Shown one piece after another: positions 26,362-34,696 of a stretch of DNA of 64,000 bases. This stretch comes from Natrarchaeobaculum sulfurireducens. GTDB lineage: Archaea; Halobacteriota; Halobacteria; Halobacteriales; Natrialbaceae. The first letter of the stretch is position 1. Each line of letters begins with the position of its first letter. The translations under genes were made by a program, and so were the position numbers. The stretch spans positions 1,860,001 to 1,924,000 of the forward strand of contig NZ_CP024047.1 in NCBI RefSeq assembly GCF_003430825.1. The letters are read 5' to 3'. The notes beneath the pieces are model-generated. The model was not told where the DNA came from. It saw nothing but the letters and a program-made list of their open reading frames with translations, and made no database searches.

Positions 26362-27525
26362 TCAGTCGTCGGCTGGGGGGATGGCCCGGTCGCGCTGGCC
26401 AGCAGGGAACCAGGCGAGTTCGTGGTCGGCCGTGACACGGACGGCGACGCGTTCGTCCAACTTGATTCGATCGGAGTGATTATGCATACACTCGATCGTC
26501 TCACCGGAATCGAGTTCGACCCGATACAGGACGGTCGGCCCGAGGTATCGCCGGTAGACGACGCGGCCGTTCGCTTCGGAATCGTTCGCGGGGTACGCAG
26601 TAACGTCGTCCGGACGGATGAGTAGGTCGATCTCGCTGCCGTCGTACTGGTGGGCCAGCCCGTTGACGTCGTCGCGGAGAACGCGACCCAGCGAGGTGGT
26701 GACGTGATCACCGTGGACCTCGCCTGAGAGAAAACTCGCGTGGCCGAGGAAACCGGCGACAAACCGTGATTTGGGCTGCTGGAAGACGCGCTCGGGAACG
26801 TCGATCTGTTCGATGTTCCCCTCGTTCATCACGGCGACACGATCGGAGATCGACAGCGCCTCCTCCTGATCGTGAGTAACCGAAATCGCGGTCACGCCGG
26901 TCTCTTTGATGATTCGACGAACCTCTTCGCGCATCTCGACGCGCAGGTCGACGTCGAGATTCGAGAATGGTTCGTCGAGTAACAACATCTCGGGTTCGGG
27001 AGCGAGCGAACGAGCAAGCGCGATCCGCTGTTGCTGGCCCCCGGAGAGTTCGTCCGGCAGGTGGTCGCCGTGGGTCTCGAGCCCGACGAGCTCGAGCAGC
27101 TCTTCGACGCGAGCGTCGCGTTCTGTGTCGTCCCACTCCTGGAGTCCGAAGGCGACGTTCTCGCGGGCGGTGAGGTGTGGGAAAAGGGCGAACTCCTGAA
27201 AGACGACGCCGACGCCGCGTTCTTCCGGCGGGACGAACTGGCCGTTACCGGCGACGTCGTTGTCATCGAGTCTGATCTGGCCAGCAGAGGGTTTTTCGAG
27301 GCCGGCGATCAGCCGGAGGGTTGTCGTCTTTCCACAGCCGGACGGCCCGAGAAGCGTGAGGATCTCACCGTCGTGGACGGACAACGATAGATCGGAGACG
27401 ACTGGCTCGCCACCGAAGTGTTTTCCGATATCGTCGAGTTCGAGAACGACGCCACCGGTCGTCTCGGGTGTGCGGCTCGGTTCCTGAGTCGTCGTCGAGA
27501 GCAGTTGTCCGTTCGCCATAGTCAT
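26362..27525 (-). CDS. ABC transporter ATPase, iron(III)/spermidine-type, with TOBE domain
   Basis: 387 residues. Walker A GPSGCGKTT, Q-loop VVFQEFALFPHLTARENVAF, signature LSGGQQQRIALARSLA, Walker B MLLLDEPFSNLD and switch histidine SVTHDQEEAL are all present, so the domain should be active. A C-terminal TOBE-like region (LIRPDDVTAY...) places it in the FbpC/PotA class. No permease or binding protein adjoins, so partners are elsewhere or the ATPase is shared. A DtxR/Idr-type palindrome covers its promoter, pointing to metal-dependent control. A second ATG at 27519 is an alternative start. Confidence 0.9.
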   Translation of the reverse strand: MTMANGQLLSTTTQEPSRTPETTGGVVLELDDIGKHFGGEPVVSDLSLSVHDGEILTLLGPSGCGKTTTLRLIAGLEKPSAGQIRLDDNDVAGNGQFVPPEERGVGVVFQEFALFPHLTARENVAFGLQEWDDTERDARVEELLELVGLETHGDHLPDELSGGQQQRIALARSLAPEPEMLLLDEPFSNLDVDLRVEMREEVRRIIKETGVTAISVTHDQEEALSISDRVAVMNEGNIEQIDVPERVFQQPKSRFVAGFLGHASFLSGEVHGDHVTTSLGRVLRDDVNGLAHQYDGSEIDLLIRPDDVTAYPANDSEANGRVVYRRYLGPTVLYRVELDSGETIECMHNHSDRIKLDERVAVRVTADHELAWFPAGQRDRAIPPADD

Positions 27526-27554
27526 CCCCCGGCAGTTACCGGTGTCTACTCTAA

Positions 27555-27570
27555 TTTAGGGTCGCCTAAA
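27555..27570. promoter_or_regulatory. DtxR/Idr-like operator
   Basis: TTTAGG-GTCG-CCTAAA, a perfect 6-bp inverted repeat with a 4-nt spacer, of the TTAGG...CCTAA type bound by iron-dependent DtxR-family repressors (SirR/Idr in haloarchaea). It lies between the TATA-like box and the predicted transcription start of the ABC ATPase gene. Confidence 0.65.
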
Positions 27571-27572
27571 AC

Positions 27573-27580
27573 ACTTATAG
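27573..27580 (-). promoter_or_regulatory. TATA-like box for ABC ATPase
   Basis: On the minus strand CTATAAGT, about 50 nt before ATG 27525, so transcription should begin near 27550 with a short leader of about 25 nt. Confidence 0.5.
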
Positions 27581-27655
27581 CTACCGGTCGCTTCCCATCG
27601 AATGAAAGTACCGACGCCCGTTCGGTCCTGAAACGCCGGTGTGACTACCCGTAGC

Positions 27656-28132
27656 TCAGAGTTCGACGCCGCTCGGGATCAGGCTGTGCTGTCTGAGGAG
27701 ACTTCCGTCGTCGTCATAGACCAGAAACGTCTGTTTGTCATATCTGACGAACGGCTCGTCTTCGTCCTCGAGCGTGATCTCGACGGCGTAGCGACCGTTG
27801 TCGCCGTTCGAACTTTCGCCGTAGCCTCGTGCTGCAGAGATAAACTTCAGAACGTCGTCGGCGTCCTCGTTGAGTTCGAGGATGAACTCGCCGGTGACCC
27901 GGTTCGTCACGCTGACGACGCCGGGAGTGTCGTCGTCGAGCGGGGCTTGCAGTCGAAGCGCGACGTCCGTCTCACCCGCCTCGAGGAGGTCGCCGTCCGG
28001 GCCGGTAAGGCGCTCGCGGAGCATCGTCGATGGGCCAGTGAACTCGATCGATACGGAGGGTTTGTGTGGTTTGCCATCAGTCTCGACCCAGTCGACGTCG
28101 TCGACATCCAGGGTGAAGTGCTCGCGCCTCAT
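27656..28132 (-). CDS. Haloarchaeal conserved protein (DUF5793-like)
   Basis: 158 residues, beta-rich and acidic: MRREHFTLDVDDVDWVE, VSIEFTGPSTMLRERLTG, TDVALRLQAPLDDDTPGVVSVTNRVTGEFILELNEDADDVLKFISAAR. The pattern agrees with a haloarchaeal family I know as DUF5793. ATG 28132 is chosen over 28300, since the 56-residue extension is Arg/Gly-rich and unlike the rest. No function is known; no signal peptide or membrane segment. Confidence 0.75.
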   Translation of the reverse strand: MRREHFTLDVDDVDWVETDGKPHKPSVSIEFTGPSTMLRERLTGPDGDLLEAGETDVALRLQAPLDDDTPGVVSVTNRVTGEFILELNEDADDVLKFISAARGYGESSNGDNGRYAVEITLEDEDEPFVRYDKQTFLVYDDDGSLLRQHSLIPSGVEL

Positions 28133-28332
28133 TCCGTACACAGCGGTTAGCGCTCCCGCCGTATGAACGTAACGCACGACGAATCGGCCAACTGACCGGT
28201 TTCTGTCGGTCGCAGCCCCTCCGGAAGGTGGTTCCGACCGGCCGCCCCACTTAAGCCGTCTCGGTTTCGACATTCCGAAAGACAGACCGTCTTTCCGCAC
28301 CGATCACTAGCGAAGACAAACGGGGGCGAGAG

Positions 28333-30111
28333 ATGACCACACCAGAGGGAGACCTCGAGTTCGAACGGGGACGTGCCGATGGCACCGACGGAAAGCGCTC
28401 GCCACGGTGGATGGCAGATAACGACGGTGAAACCATCCTCGAGCGCGCACGACGGATGATTCGACGGGTCCTCGAGGCGATCCGGGGCACGGAGATCGAC
28501 CTGGTCGAGTACCAGCCCTCAGTGCACGGGCCGCTGCTCGAGTTCGACGGTATCTCCGGACTCGAGGAAGTCGATCGGTACTGGGTCAACGCCCCGTTCG
28601 CGTTCGTCACGATCGGCTACGACCCGGACGCGAACCACCACCGCTACCACGTCGTCGAGCCGACGCTCCGCCCGGACGAACGCGTCCTGCTCGAGACGCT
28701 GTTCGAGGACGTCCGCGACCCGCTCTTATACCGGGATGAACCCCACGACGACGTCGAGACGCTTTTGCGGGAGACGATCCACGAGTATTTAGAGCGTTAC
28801 GGGGCCGAAATCGACGTTCGGGCGTTCTACCGGCTGTTCTACTACGTCCACCGGGATTTCCGGGGCTACGGCCGACTCGATCCGATCATGCACGACCCGC
28901 ACGTCGAGGACGTCTCCTGTGACGGCTACGAACTGCCGATTTTCGTCTACCACGACGAGTACACGGACATCGAGACGAACGTCTCCTTCAAGAAAGCGGA
29001 TCTCGATCGCTTCGTCGTTCGACTCGCCCAGCACTCCGGTCGCCACATCTCGATCGGCGACCCGATGGTCGAGACGACCCTTTCTGACGGCTCGCGTGCC
29101 GAACTGGCCCTCGGCGAGGAGGTTACCCCGCGCGGGTCCGCGTTCACCGTCCGCAAGTACGCTGACGAACCGTTCACTCCCGTCGACTTACTCGAGTACG
29201 GCACGTTCAGCGTCGAACAGATGGCCTACCTCTGGCTCGCGATCGAGCACAACAAGAGTCTCATCTTCGCCGGCGGCACCGCGTCGGGCAAGACGACGAG
29301 CATGAACGCGATTTCGATGTTCATCCCGCCACGTTCGAAAGTGCTCACCATCGAAGACACCCGCGAACTAGAGCTCTATCACGACAACTGGCTCTCGTCG
29401 GTCACCCGTGAGCGACTCCACGACGGCAAAGACGTCACGATGTACGATCTGCTCAGATCGGCGCTGCGACATCGTCCCGAGTACATCGTCGTCGGTGAGG
29501 TTCGCGGCGAGGAAGCGATTACCCTGTTTCAGGCGATGAACACCGGCCACACCACCTATTCGACGATGCACGCCGACTCCGTCCAGACGGTGATCAATCG
29601 CTTAGAGAACGAGCCGATCAACGTCCCGCGAGCGATGGTCCAGAGTCTGGACATCCTCTCGGTGCAGACGCTCACCCGCCTCGAGAGCGGTCGCGTCAGG
29701 CGGAACAAGGTCCTCGCAGAAATCGAGGGGATCGATCAACGAACCGGCGAACTCGACTATTCGACGGCGTACACCTGGGACTCCGAAGCGGACGCGTTTC
29801 GCTCGGAGGGGAGCCAGCTGCTGGCGGAGATCCGTGAGGAACGCGGCTGGAGCCAGACCGATCTCCTGCGCGAACTCGAGAACCGACAGCGGTTCCTCGA
29901 GTACCTCTGGGAGAACGGCATTTCGGACTACCGACAGTTCACTGCGCTCGTCAACGAATACTACGCGGACAAAGCGAGCGTCCTCGAAACGATCCAGGCG
30001 GCCGAGGAATCGCGCGAGTCGTCGGACGCGTCGACGACCGACGAGACGAACGCGGGCAACGATTCGACAGCCTCGGGAACGCCTGTCGGGGGCGGCGGAC
30101 GTCAGGAATGA
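28333..30111 (+). CDS. Type II/IV secretion-type ATPase (PilB/GspE-like)
   Basis: 592-residue motor ATPase of an archaeal type IV pilus-like system. The N-terminal half has HVVEPTLRPDERVLLETL; the motor core has Walker A FAGGTASGKTT (about 312-322), the Asp box IEDTRELEL, Walker B-like IVVGEVRGEEAI and the His box NTGHTTYSTMHADS. The acidic C-terminus ends in GGGGRQE. It overlaps the next gene by 4 nt (ATGA). Drives assembly of a surface filament from the cytoplasmic side of the membrane; filament type cannot be told because no pilin is nearby. Confidence 0.9.
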   Translation: MTTPEGDLEFERGRADGTDGKRSPRWMADNDGETILERARRMIRRVLEAIRGTEIDLVEYQPSVHGPLLEFDGISGLEEVDRYWVNAPFAFVTIGYDPDANHHRYHVVEPTLRPDERVLLETLFEDVRDPLLYRDEPHDDVETLLRETIHEYLERYGAEIDVRAFYRLFYYVHRDFRGYGRLDPIMHDPHVEDVSCDGYELPIFVYHDEYTDIETNVSFKKADLDRFVVRLAQHSGRHISIGDPMVETTLSDGSRAELALGEEVTPRGSAFTVRKYADEPFTPVDLLEYGTFSVEQMAYLWLAIEHNKSLIFAGGTASGKTTSMNAISMFIPPRSKVLTIEDTRELELYHDNWLSSVTRERLHDGKDVTMYDLLRSALRHRPEYIVVGEVRGEEAITLFQAMNTGHTTYSTMHADSVQTVINRLENEPINVPRAMVQSLDILSVQTLTRLESGRVRRNKVLAEIEGIDQRTGELDYSTAYTWDSEADAFRSEGSQLLAEIREERGWSQTDLLRELENRQRFLEYLWENGISDYRQFTALVNEYYADKASVLETIQAAEESRESSDASTTDETNAGNDSTASGTPVGGGGRQE

Positions 30112-32201
30112 CGCTCTCGAGTGTCGTTCCGCTGGCGTTTGCACTCGCTCTCTGCGTGCCAATTCTCCTCGCGACCGTCCACGAAGGCGTCGATCGCGCA
30201 TTGACACGTGTTTCGATCGGTCTGTTCGGTGGCTATATCGAAGAGTTTCGCGAGGAGCATCCGAACCGACAGCAGGCGCTTCGGATGGCGCACATGCCGA
30301 CGACCTATCGGGAGTACGGATCGAAGACGATGTGTTACGCCGCGATCGCTGCCGTCGTCGGCTCGATCCTCGGGATCTACGTTATCTGGGCCCTCTTGCT
30401 CGTACTCGCGATCGAGCCCGACACGATGCGTGAGGCATTGCCCGGCCCGCTCGAGTTCCTCGCGAATCTCGGTGGCCTGCCGGCGCTGTCGGCGGGGGAG
30501 CTGTTCGTCCTCTTCACCGTCGCCTGTGTTACGCTGGGCGCGATCGCGGCCAGCCTCGCTTACTGGATCCGGTGGTGGTATCCTGCCTACGTAGCCGATT
30601 CGCGCAAGCGCGAGATCGACGCGGCGCTTCCGTCGACCATCGCGTTCGTCTATGCGCTCTCGAAAAGCGGGATGGCGTTTCCCGAGGTGGTTCGGATCGT
30701 CGCCCGCCACGAGGCAACCTACGGGGAAGCCGCCGCGGAGTTCGAGGTCGCGATCCGTCATATGGACACCTTCGGGGTCGACGTCATCACCGCCCTCCAG
30801 CATATGGGCCGACAGTCGCCGAGCCCGACGTTCAGTGAGTTTACCGAGAACCTCGTCAGCGTCCTCCAGAGCGGACACAGCCTCTCTACGTTTCTCGAGC
30901 GACAGCACCAGGAGTATCAGGCCGAAGCCGAATCCCAACAAGAACGCGTCCTCGAGTTACTGGGGACGCTTGCGGAGGCGTACGTGACGGTACTCGTCGC
31001 CGGCCCACTCTTTCTCGTGACGATACTGGTCGTCATCGGCATCTCCGTGGGTGGGACGGTCGAGCCGCTGCAGGTACTGATCTACCTGATCCTGCCGCTC
31101 GGGAATCTCGTCTTCGTCGTCTACCTCAGCATGGTTACCGACTCGCTCATCCCCGGCAGCACCAGGCCGGACGAACCGGAGCCAGTAACGCCCATAACGG
31201 GTGGGTCGAGGGGTACCAACGGTGAGAACCGAGGCGCAGTCTCGACAGCTGTAGCTGCTGAGACCGTCCGATCGAACGTCGAGCGAATCCAGTATCACCG
31301 TCGGCTGCAAGCGATTCGCGACCGGTTCGCATCCCCGCTCGAGACGCTGCTCGAACGGCCGAACCTGACTCTCGCGATCACCGTCCCGGTCGCGCTCGCC
31401 GTCGTCGCCTGGCAGTCGCAAGCGGCGATTACGGCTGACGGATTCGACGTGACCGTCATCGACGACGTCGTCGCGCTCGCGTTGCTGTTCGTCCTCGTGA
31501 CGTTCGCCGCCTTCTACGAACTGCATCGCCGCCGGATCGACGCCGTCGCGGCGGCCGTCCCGGACCTCCTCGACCGACTCGCGAGCGTCAACGAAGCCGG
31601 TTCGTCGATGGTGCTGGCCGTCGATCACGTCCGAAACTCCGAACTCGGACCGCTCGGCGAGGAACTCGATCGAGTTTGGGCCGACGTCCAGTGGGGGGCC
31701 GACCTCTCGAGTGCGTTTCGCCGGTTCGAGAGTCGTGTCGGCACCAGAGCCGTCTCCCGGGCGGTCACGCTCATCACCGAGGCGATGAACGCGAGCGGAA
31801 ACCTCGCGACCGTCCTCCGGATCGCTGGTCGCCAGGCCGCGTCCGATCGACGGCTCAAGCGCGAACGGGGCCAGGTGATGGTCGAATACATGATCGTCGT
31901 CTACATCTCGTTTCTAGTGTTCCTGTTCATCGTCACGGTGCTCGCGGCCTACCTCTTGCCGAACATCCCGGTGGAGGGGCTCGAGGCAGGGGGTGGCGGC
32001 GCAGAGGTCGACGGGCTCGCCGGTCTCTCAGCCGGCGAGATGGACGCGTACGGAACGTTGTTCTATCACGCGACCCTCGTCCAGGGGCTCCTCTCGGGGC
32101 TGATCGCCGGCCAACTGAGTACCGGCGACGTACGCGCTGGCGCGAAACACGCGGCAGCTATGATCGCGCTTTCGGTGCTCCTGTTCGCGGTCGTCGTCTG
32201 A
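30108..32201 (+). CDS. Type II secretion system F-type membrane protein (PilC/TadC-like)
   Basis: 697-residue membrane platform protein with two T2SSF-type halves: the first around residues 150-340 (DAALPSTIAFVYALSKSGMAFPEVVRIVARHE..., then hydrophobic segments near LFLVTILVVIGISVG and VLIYLILPLGNLVFVVYLS), the second around 480-690 (AAVPDLLDRLASVNEAGSS..., then ending in LSVLLFAVVV). It pairs with the ATPase just upstream and forms the inner-membrane base of a pilus-like machine. Confidence 0.88.
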   Translation: MTLSSVVPLAFALALCVPILLATVHEGVDRALTRVSIGLFGGYIEEFREEHPNRQQALRMAHMPTTYREYGSKTMCYAAIAAVVGSILGIYVIWALLLVLAIEPDTMREALPGPLEFLANLGGLPALSAGELFVLFTVACVTLGAIAASLAYWIRWWYPAYVADSRKREIDAALPSTIAFVYALSKSGMAFPEVVRIVARHEATYGEAAAEFEVAIRHMDTFGVDVITALQHMGRQSPSPTFSEFTENLVSVLQSGHSLSTFLERQHQEYQAEAESQQERVLELLGTLAEAYVTVLVAGPLFLVTILVVIGISVGGTVEPLQVLIYLILPLGNLVFVVYLSMVTDSLIPGSTRPDEPEPVTPITGGSRGTNGENRGAVSTAVAAETVRSNVERIQYHRRLQAIRDRFASPLETLLERPNLTLAITVPVALAVVAWQSQAAITADGFDVTVIDDVVALALLFVLVTFAAFYELHRRRIDAVAAAVPDLLDRLASVNEAGSSMVLAVDHVRNSELGPLGEELDRVWADVQWGADLSSAFRRFESRVGTRAVSRAVTLITEAMNASGNLATVLRIAGRQAASDRRLKRERGQVMVEYMIVVYISFLVFLFIVTVLAAYLLPNIPVEGLEAGGGGAEVDGLAGLSAGEMDAYGTLFYHATLVQGLLSGLIAGQLSTGDVRAGAKHAAAMIALSVLLFAVVV

Positions 32202-32267
32202 TCGACTCGAGGCCCCGCGCCGGTCACACTCGAACGCTTTTTGCACGTCCCGCGACGACGAGCGACA

Positions 32268-32987
32268 ATGGCCGACGAACACGACCGGGCGGCCGACCGA
32301 TCGAAGCGCGCAGCCGTCCGCGACACGTACGATCGGATCGCCTCCCACTTCGCGTCCACCCGCGAGTACGCCTGGCCCGAGGTCGAATCGTTCGTCCACA
32401 CACACGGGGACCGGACCGACCGCGACGCCTCGAGCCCCCGTCGGGAGCCGACGGTCGGACTCGACCTCGGCTGTGGAAACTGCCGGCACGCCGAAGTGCT
32501 GGCCGCCGAGACCGACCTCGAGTCGATCGTCGGCGTCGACGCCAGCCGCGGACTGCTCGAGACGGGACGTGAACGGGCCCGCGAACGTGAATTCGACGTC
32601 GCGTTGTTGCAAGCCGACGCCGCGGAACTCCCGCTCGCGACGGATGCCGTCGACCTCGCTGTCTACGTCGCGACGCTGCATCACCTGCCAACCCGTCTGG
32701 CCAGGCGAGCAAGTCTCGACGAACTCGCCCGCGTGCTCAGACCGGACGGCCGCGCGCTGGTCAGCGCCTGGTCGACCGCCCACAACCGCTTCGACGAGAC
32801 CGAGGGGTTCGATACGACCGTCGAGTGGACCCTCCCCGGCGGGGAGACCGTCGACCGCTTCTACCACATCTACGACCCCGACGAGTTCGAGGCGGACCTC
32901 GAGACGAGCGCCCTCAAGATTTGCGAGTGGGAACTCTCGAGTGGGAACTGTTATGCGACGGTCGCCGGGTCGGTGGACTCCGTCTAA
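32268..32987 (+). CDS. Trm9-like SAM-dependent methyltransferase
   Basis: 239 residues. The N-terminal VRDTYDRIASHFASTREYAWPEVESF and SAM motif VGLDLGCGNCRHAEVL (about 63-78) match Trm9/ALKBH8 methyltransferases (compare their YxxIAxHFxxTR...WP and DxGCGN), which modify wobble uridines in tRNA. Later motifs are LATDAVDLAVYVATLHHLPT and LRPDGRALVSAW. These enzymes need Trm112, encoded at 21036-21230. ATG 32268 is used; the 9-residue upstream extension is unlikely. Confidence 0.8.
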   Translation: MADEHDRAADRSKRAAVRDTYDRIASHFASTREYAWPEVESFVHTHGDRTDRDASSPRREPTVGLDLGCGNCRHAEVLAAETDLESIVGVDASRGLLETGRERAREREFDVALLQADAAELPLATDAVDLAVYVATLHHLPTRLARRASLDELARVLRPDGRALVSAWSTAHNRFDETEGFDTTVEWTLPGGETVDRFYHIYDPDEFEADLETSALKICEWELSSGNCYATVAGSVDSV

Positions 32988-33041
32988 GGGGGTCCCCTCG
33001 AGGTGCCATGACGCAAAGGGCGACGAGAAATGAGAAGAGTC

Positions 33042-33049
33042 TTAACTTA
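33042..33049 (+). promoter_or_regulatory. TATA-like box for tRNA-Gly
   Basis: TTAACTTA about 28 nt before the tRNA start at 33074, in an otherwise gene-free 86-base gap. Confidence 0.4.
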
Positions 33050-33073
33050 GACGCGCCCAAATTGAGGTACAGA

Positions 33074-33144
33074 GCGCGGATGGTCTAGTGGTAGGACCTG
33101 AGCCTTCCAAGCTCATGGCCCGGGTTCAAATCCCGGTCCGCGCA
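33074..33144 (+). tRNA. tRNA-Gly(TCC)
   Basis: Acceptor GCGCGGA/TCCGCGC, D arm GTCTAGTGGTAGGAC, anticodon stem TGAGC/GCTCA with loop CTTCCAA (anticodon TCC at 33106-33108), T arm CCGGGTTCAAATCCCGG, discriminator A at 33144. No intron; CCA not encoded. Its 3' end is duplicated 105 bp downstream. Confidence 0.96.
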
Positions 33145-33267
33145 TTGCTACGGCGAACAATTCGTGAGCCGTAGCAATCGAATGAGGGATTTGAAGCACG
33201 CGAGTCGCAGCGTCCGAACGGAGTGAGGACGACCGTCTCGTAGTCGGATTCAAATCCCGGTCCGCGC
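33125..33267. repeat. att-like direct repeat at tRNA-Gly 3' end with short scar
   Basis: TTCAAATCCCGGTCCGCGC (19 bp) occurs at 33125-33143 inside the tRNA and again at 33249-33267. The segment between carries no gene. This is the arrangement left when an element integrates at a tRNA 3' end and is later reduced or lost. Confidence 0.7.
33144..33178. terminator. Hairpin just after tRNA-Gly
   Basis: ATTGCTACGGC (33144-33154) and GCCGTAGCAAT (33168-33178) form a perfect 11-bp stem around a 13-nt loop, beginning at the tRNA discriminator base. It may act as terminator or be part of the former element. Confidence 0.5.
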
Positions 33268-33423
33268 TGTTGTACTGCGCCCCGCCTCGAGCAACAGCTC
33301 CTGCAGATCGACGAACAGTTTCTGACGACCGGCGAGGAACGCGCCAGCGAGCACTGCTCGGCGATGAAAGACGAGGTAGTGTGGACGACGCGCTGGCGAA
33401 CTCGGTTCAAAGAGGAGCGTCAC
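33250..33423 (-). CDS. Short coupled ORF ending in the att repeat; possibly truncated gene
   Basis: 57 codons from a GTG that overlaps the stop of the upstream membrane-protein gene (GTGA), which suggests translational coupling. The first 45 residues (MTLLFEPSSPARRPHY, then VFHRRAVLAGAFLAGRQKL) look like real haloarchaeal protein; the last few (TARTGI) are read through the duplicated tRNA end. It may be a gene whose 3' part was replaced by the integrated element. Unrecognised. Confidence 0.35.
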   Translation of the reverse strand: MTLLFEPSSPARRPHYLVFHRRAVLAGAFLAGRQKLFVDLQELLLEAGRSTTARTGI

Positions 33424-33971
33424 TCCTCGAACGGTGAGCGAGCCGGACGGTCGCCGAGATCGATCGTGGCGGCGAAGACGAGCCCGAGGACGATTCCGAA
33501 CAGGACGTGACCGAGGAGGCTCTCGACGGCAGCCCCAGGGAAGTCCTCGGCCGCCTGGGCACCCAACGCTTCGATCCAGACGGGGAGGACGATCAGTGGC
33601 AGGATCGCCCAGATCGCCAGCCCGAAGACGAACCCGGCGGCGACGACCCGACTCATGACCCCGGTTCTCGAGAGCACGTCGGTTTCGACCGTCGTCTTGA
33701 CGATCCCGAGGATCGGCTGCCGGGTGACGAGAAAGCCGAAGACGATCCCGAGGGCGACGCCGTGAGCGATGTGGACTGTCCAGCCCACGACGCCGACGGG
33801 CTCGAGGCCGTAGATCGCTGGAATCGCGGCCGCGAGGACGTCGGGTTCGAACGCCCACATAAGGAGTCCGAACGCGGCGGCACCGAGCGCCCCGCCGAGT
33901 GCCCCACCGAGCGGCCAGCCCCATGTACTGTCGATGCCGACCAGGGACGTGTTCTGTGTATCTGGTGCCAT
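33420..33971 (-). CDS. Conserved haloarchaeal membrane protein
   Basis: 183 residues with about five hydrophobic segments: WPLGGALGGALGAAAFGLLMWAF, HIAHGVALGIVFGFLV, VVAAGFVFGLAIWAILPLIVLPVW and a final LLGHVLFGIVLGLVFAATIDL. Two histidines (HIAHG and LLGH) lie at similar depths in the membrane. Integral membrane protein without a recognised activity; haloarchaeal relatives are sometimes labelled histidine kinase without any kinase motif. ATG 33971 is the natural start. Confidence 0.75.
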   Translation of the reverse strand: MAPDTQNTSLVGIDSTWGWPLGGALGGALGAAAFGLLMWAFEPDVLAAAIPAIYGLEPVGVVGWTVHIAHGVALGIVFGFLVTRQPILGIVKTTVETDVLSRTGVMSRVVAAGFVFGLAIWAILPLIVLPVWIEALGAQAAEDFPGAAVESLLGHVLFGIVLGLVFAATIDLGDRPARSPFEE

Positions 33972-34075
33972 ATCATGCTACCCAATCACAACCGTCTGTA
34001 AAACCCTTCGACCGGCACTCGACTGCCCTGTCGCGGGCCCCACGGGTATTAGTGGCCCGCGGTCGAACGTCCGCC

Positions 34076-34669
34076 GTGGACCTCGAGTTCGACCTGCTTG
34101 GTTGGCCGCCGGACGGCCCGAAACTCCGGCTCGACTACCGACGGTTCAGCTACGCCGGCAAGTTCGTGATGACGAACACGGGGAAGGCCGTCGTGCGAGA
34201 CGGCGAGGAGATCGTCGCAGCCATCGCGTTCAACGAAGATCGAACCGATGCAGAGACGCTGTGGCTACGCTACGTCACCGTCGACCGACACCGACGTGGC
34301 GAGGGGATCGGCCCCCGACTGTGTCGGTTCGCCCGCGACCGGGCGCTCGAGCGCGGCTACGACCGGCTTCGAATCGCCGTCAACAACCCGTTCGCGTACG
34401 AGGCGCTGTACCGCGCCGGGTTCGGCTACACGGGCGAGACGACGGGAATCGCCGAGTTGATCCTCGAACATCCTCGGCGGGCCGACGCTTCCGACGCCGT
34501 CGACGTGACCGATGCCACCGACGCCGACGACATCGGATCGAGCCCGCGAGCGCGCTACCAGGCGGGCCTCGAGGCGTTTCGCGAGCGCGACCTCTCCGCC
34601 GAGGAGGAGACCTTTCTCGAGTCCCGCCGCGGGAGCGATCCGCCAGCAGTCGACGAAACGGACGTTTGA
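34076..34669 (+). CDS. GNAT-family N-acetyltransferase
   Basis: 197 residues, GTG start at 34076 giving MDLEFDLLGWPPDGPKLRLDYRRFSYAGKFVM. The acetyl-CoA-binding region is LWLRYVTVDRHRRGEGIGPRLCRFARDRALERG (R/Q-x-x-G-x-G/A type), followed by LRIAVNNPFAYEALYRAGFGYTG. The acidic C-terminus has a SPRARYQAGLEAFRERDLSAEEE helix. It ends 27 nt before fen1. Substrate unknown. The longer frame to 33899 covers promoter and antisense sequence and was not used. Confidence 0.85.
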   Translation: MDLEFDLLGWPPDGPKLRLDYRRFSYAGKFVMTNTGKAVVRDGEEIVAAIAFNEDRTDAETLWLRYVTVDRHRRGEGIGPRLCRFARDRALERGYDRLRIAVNNPFAYEALYRAGFGYTGETTGIAELILEHPRRADASDAVDVTDATDADDIGSSPRARYQAGLEAFRERDLSAEEETFLESRRGSDPPAVDETDV

Positions 34670-34696
34670 AAGCCCGACGCACCCAACGTCGAGGTG

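Noticed and set aside
33126-33410. 94-residue minus-strand frame through tRNA-Gly
   Set aside because: It crosses the tRNA antisense and the scar; its composition is unlike haloarchaeal proteins.
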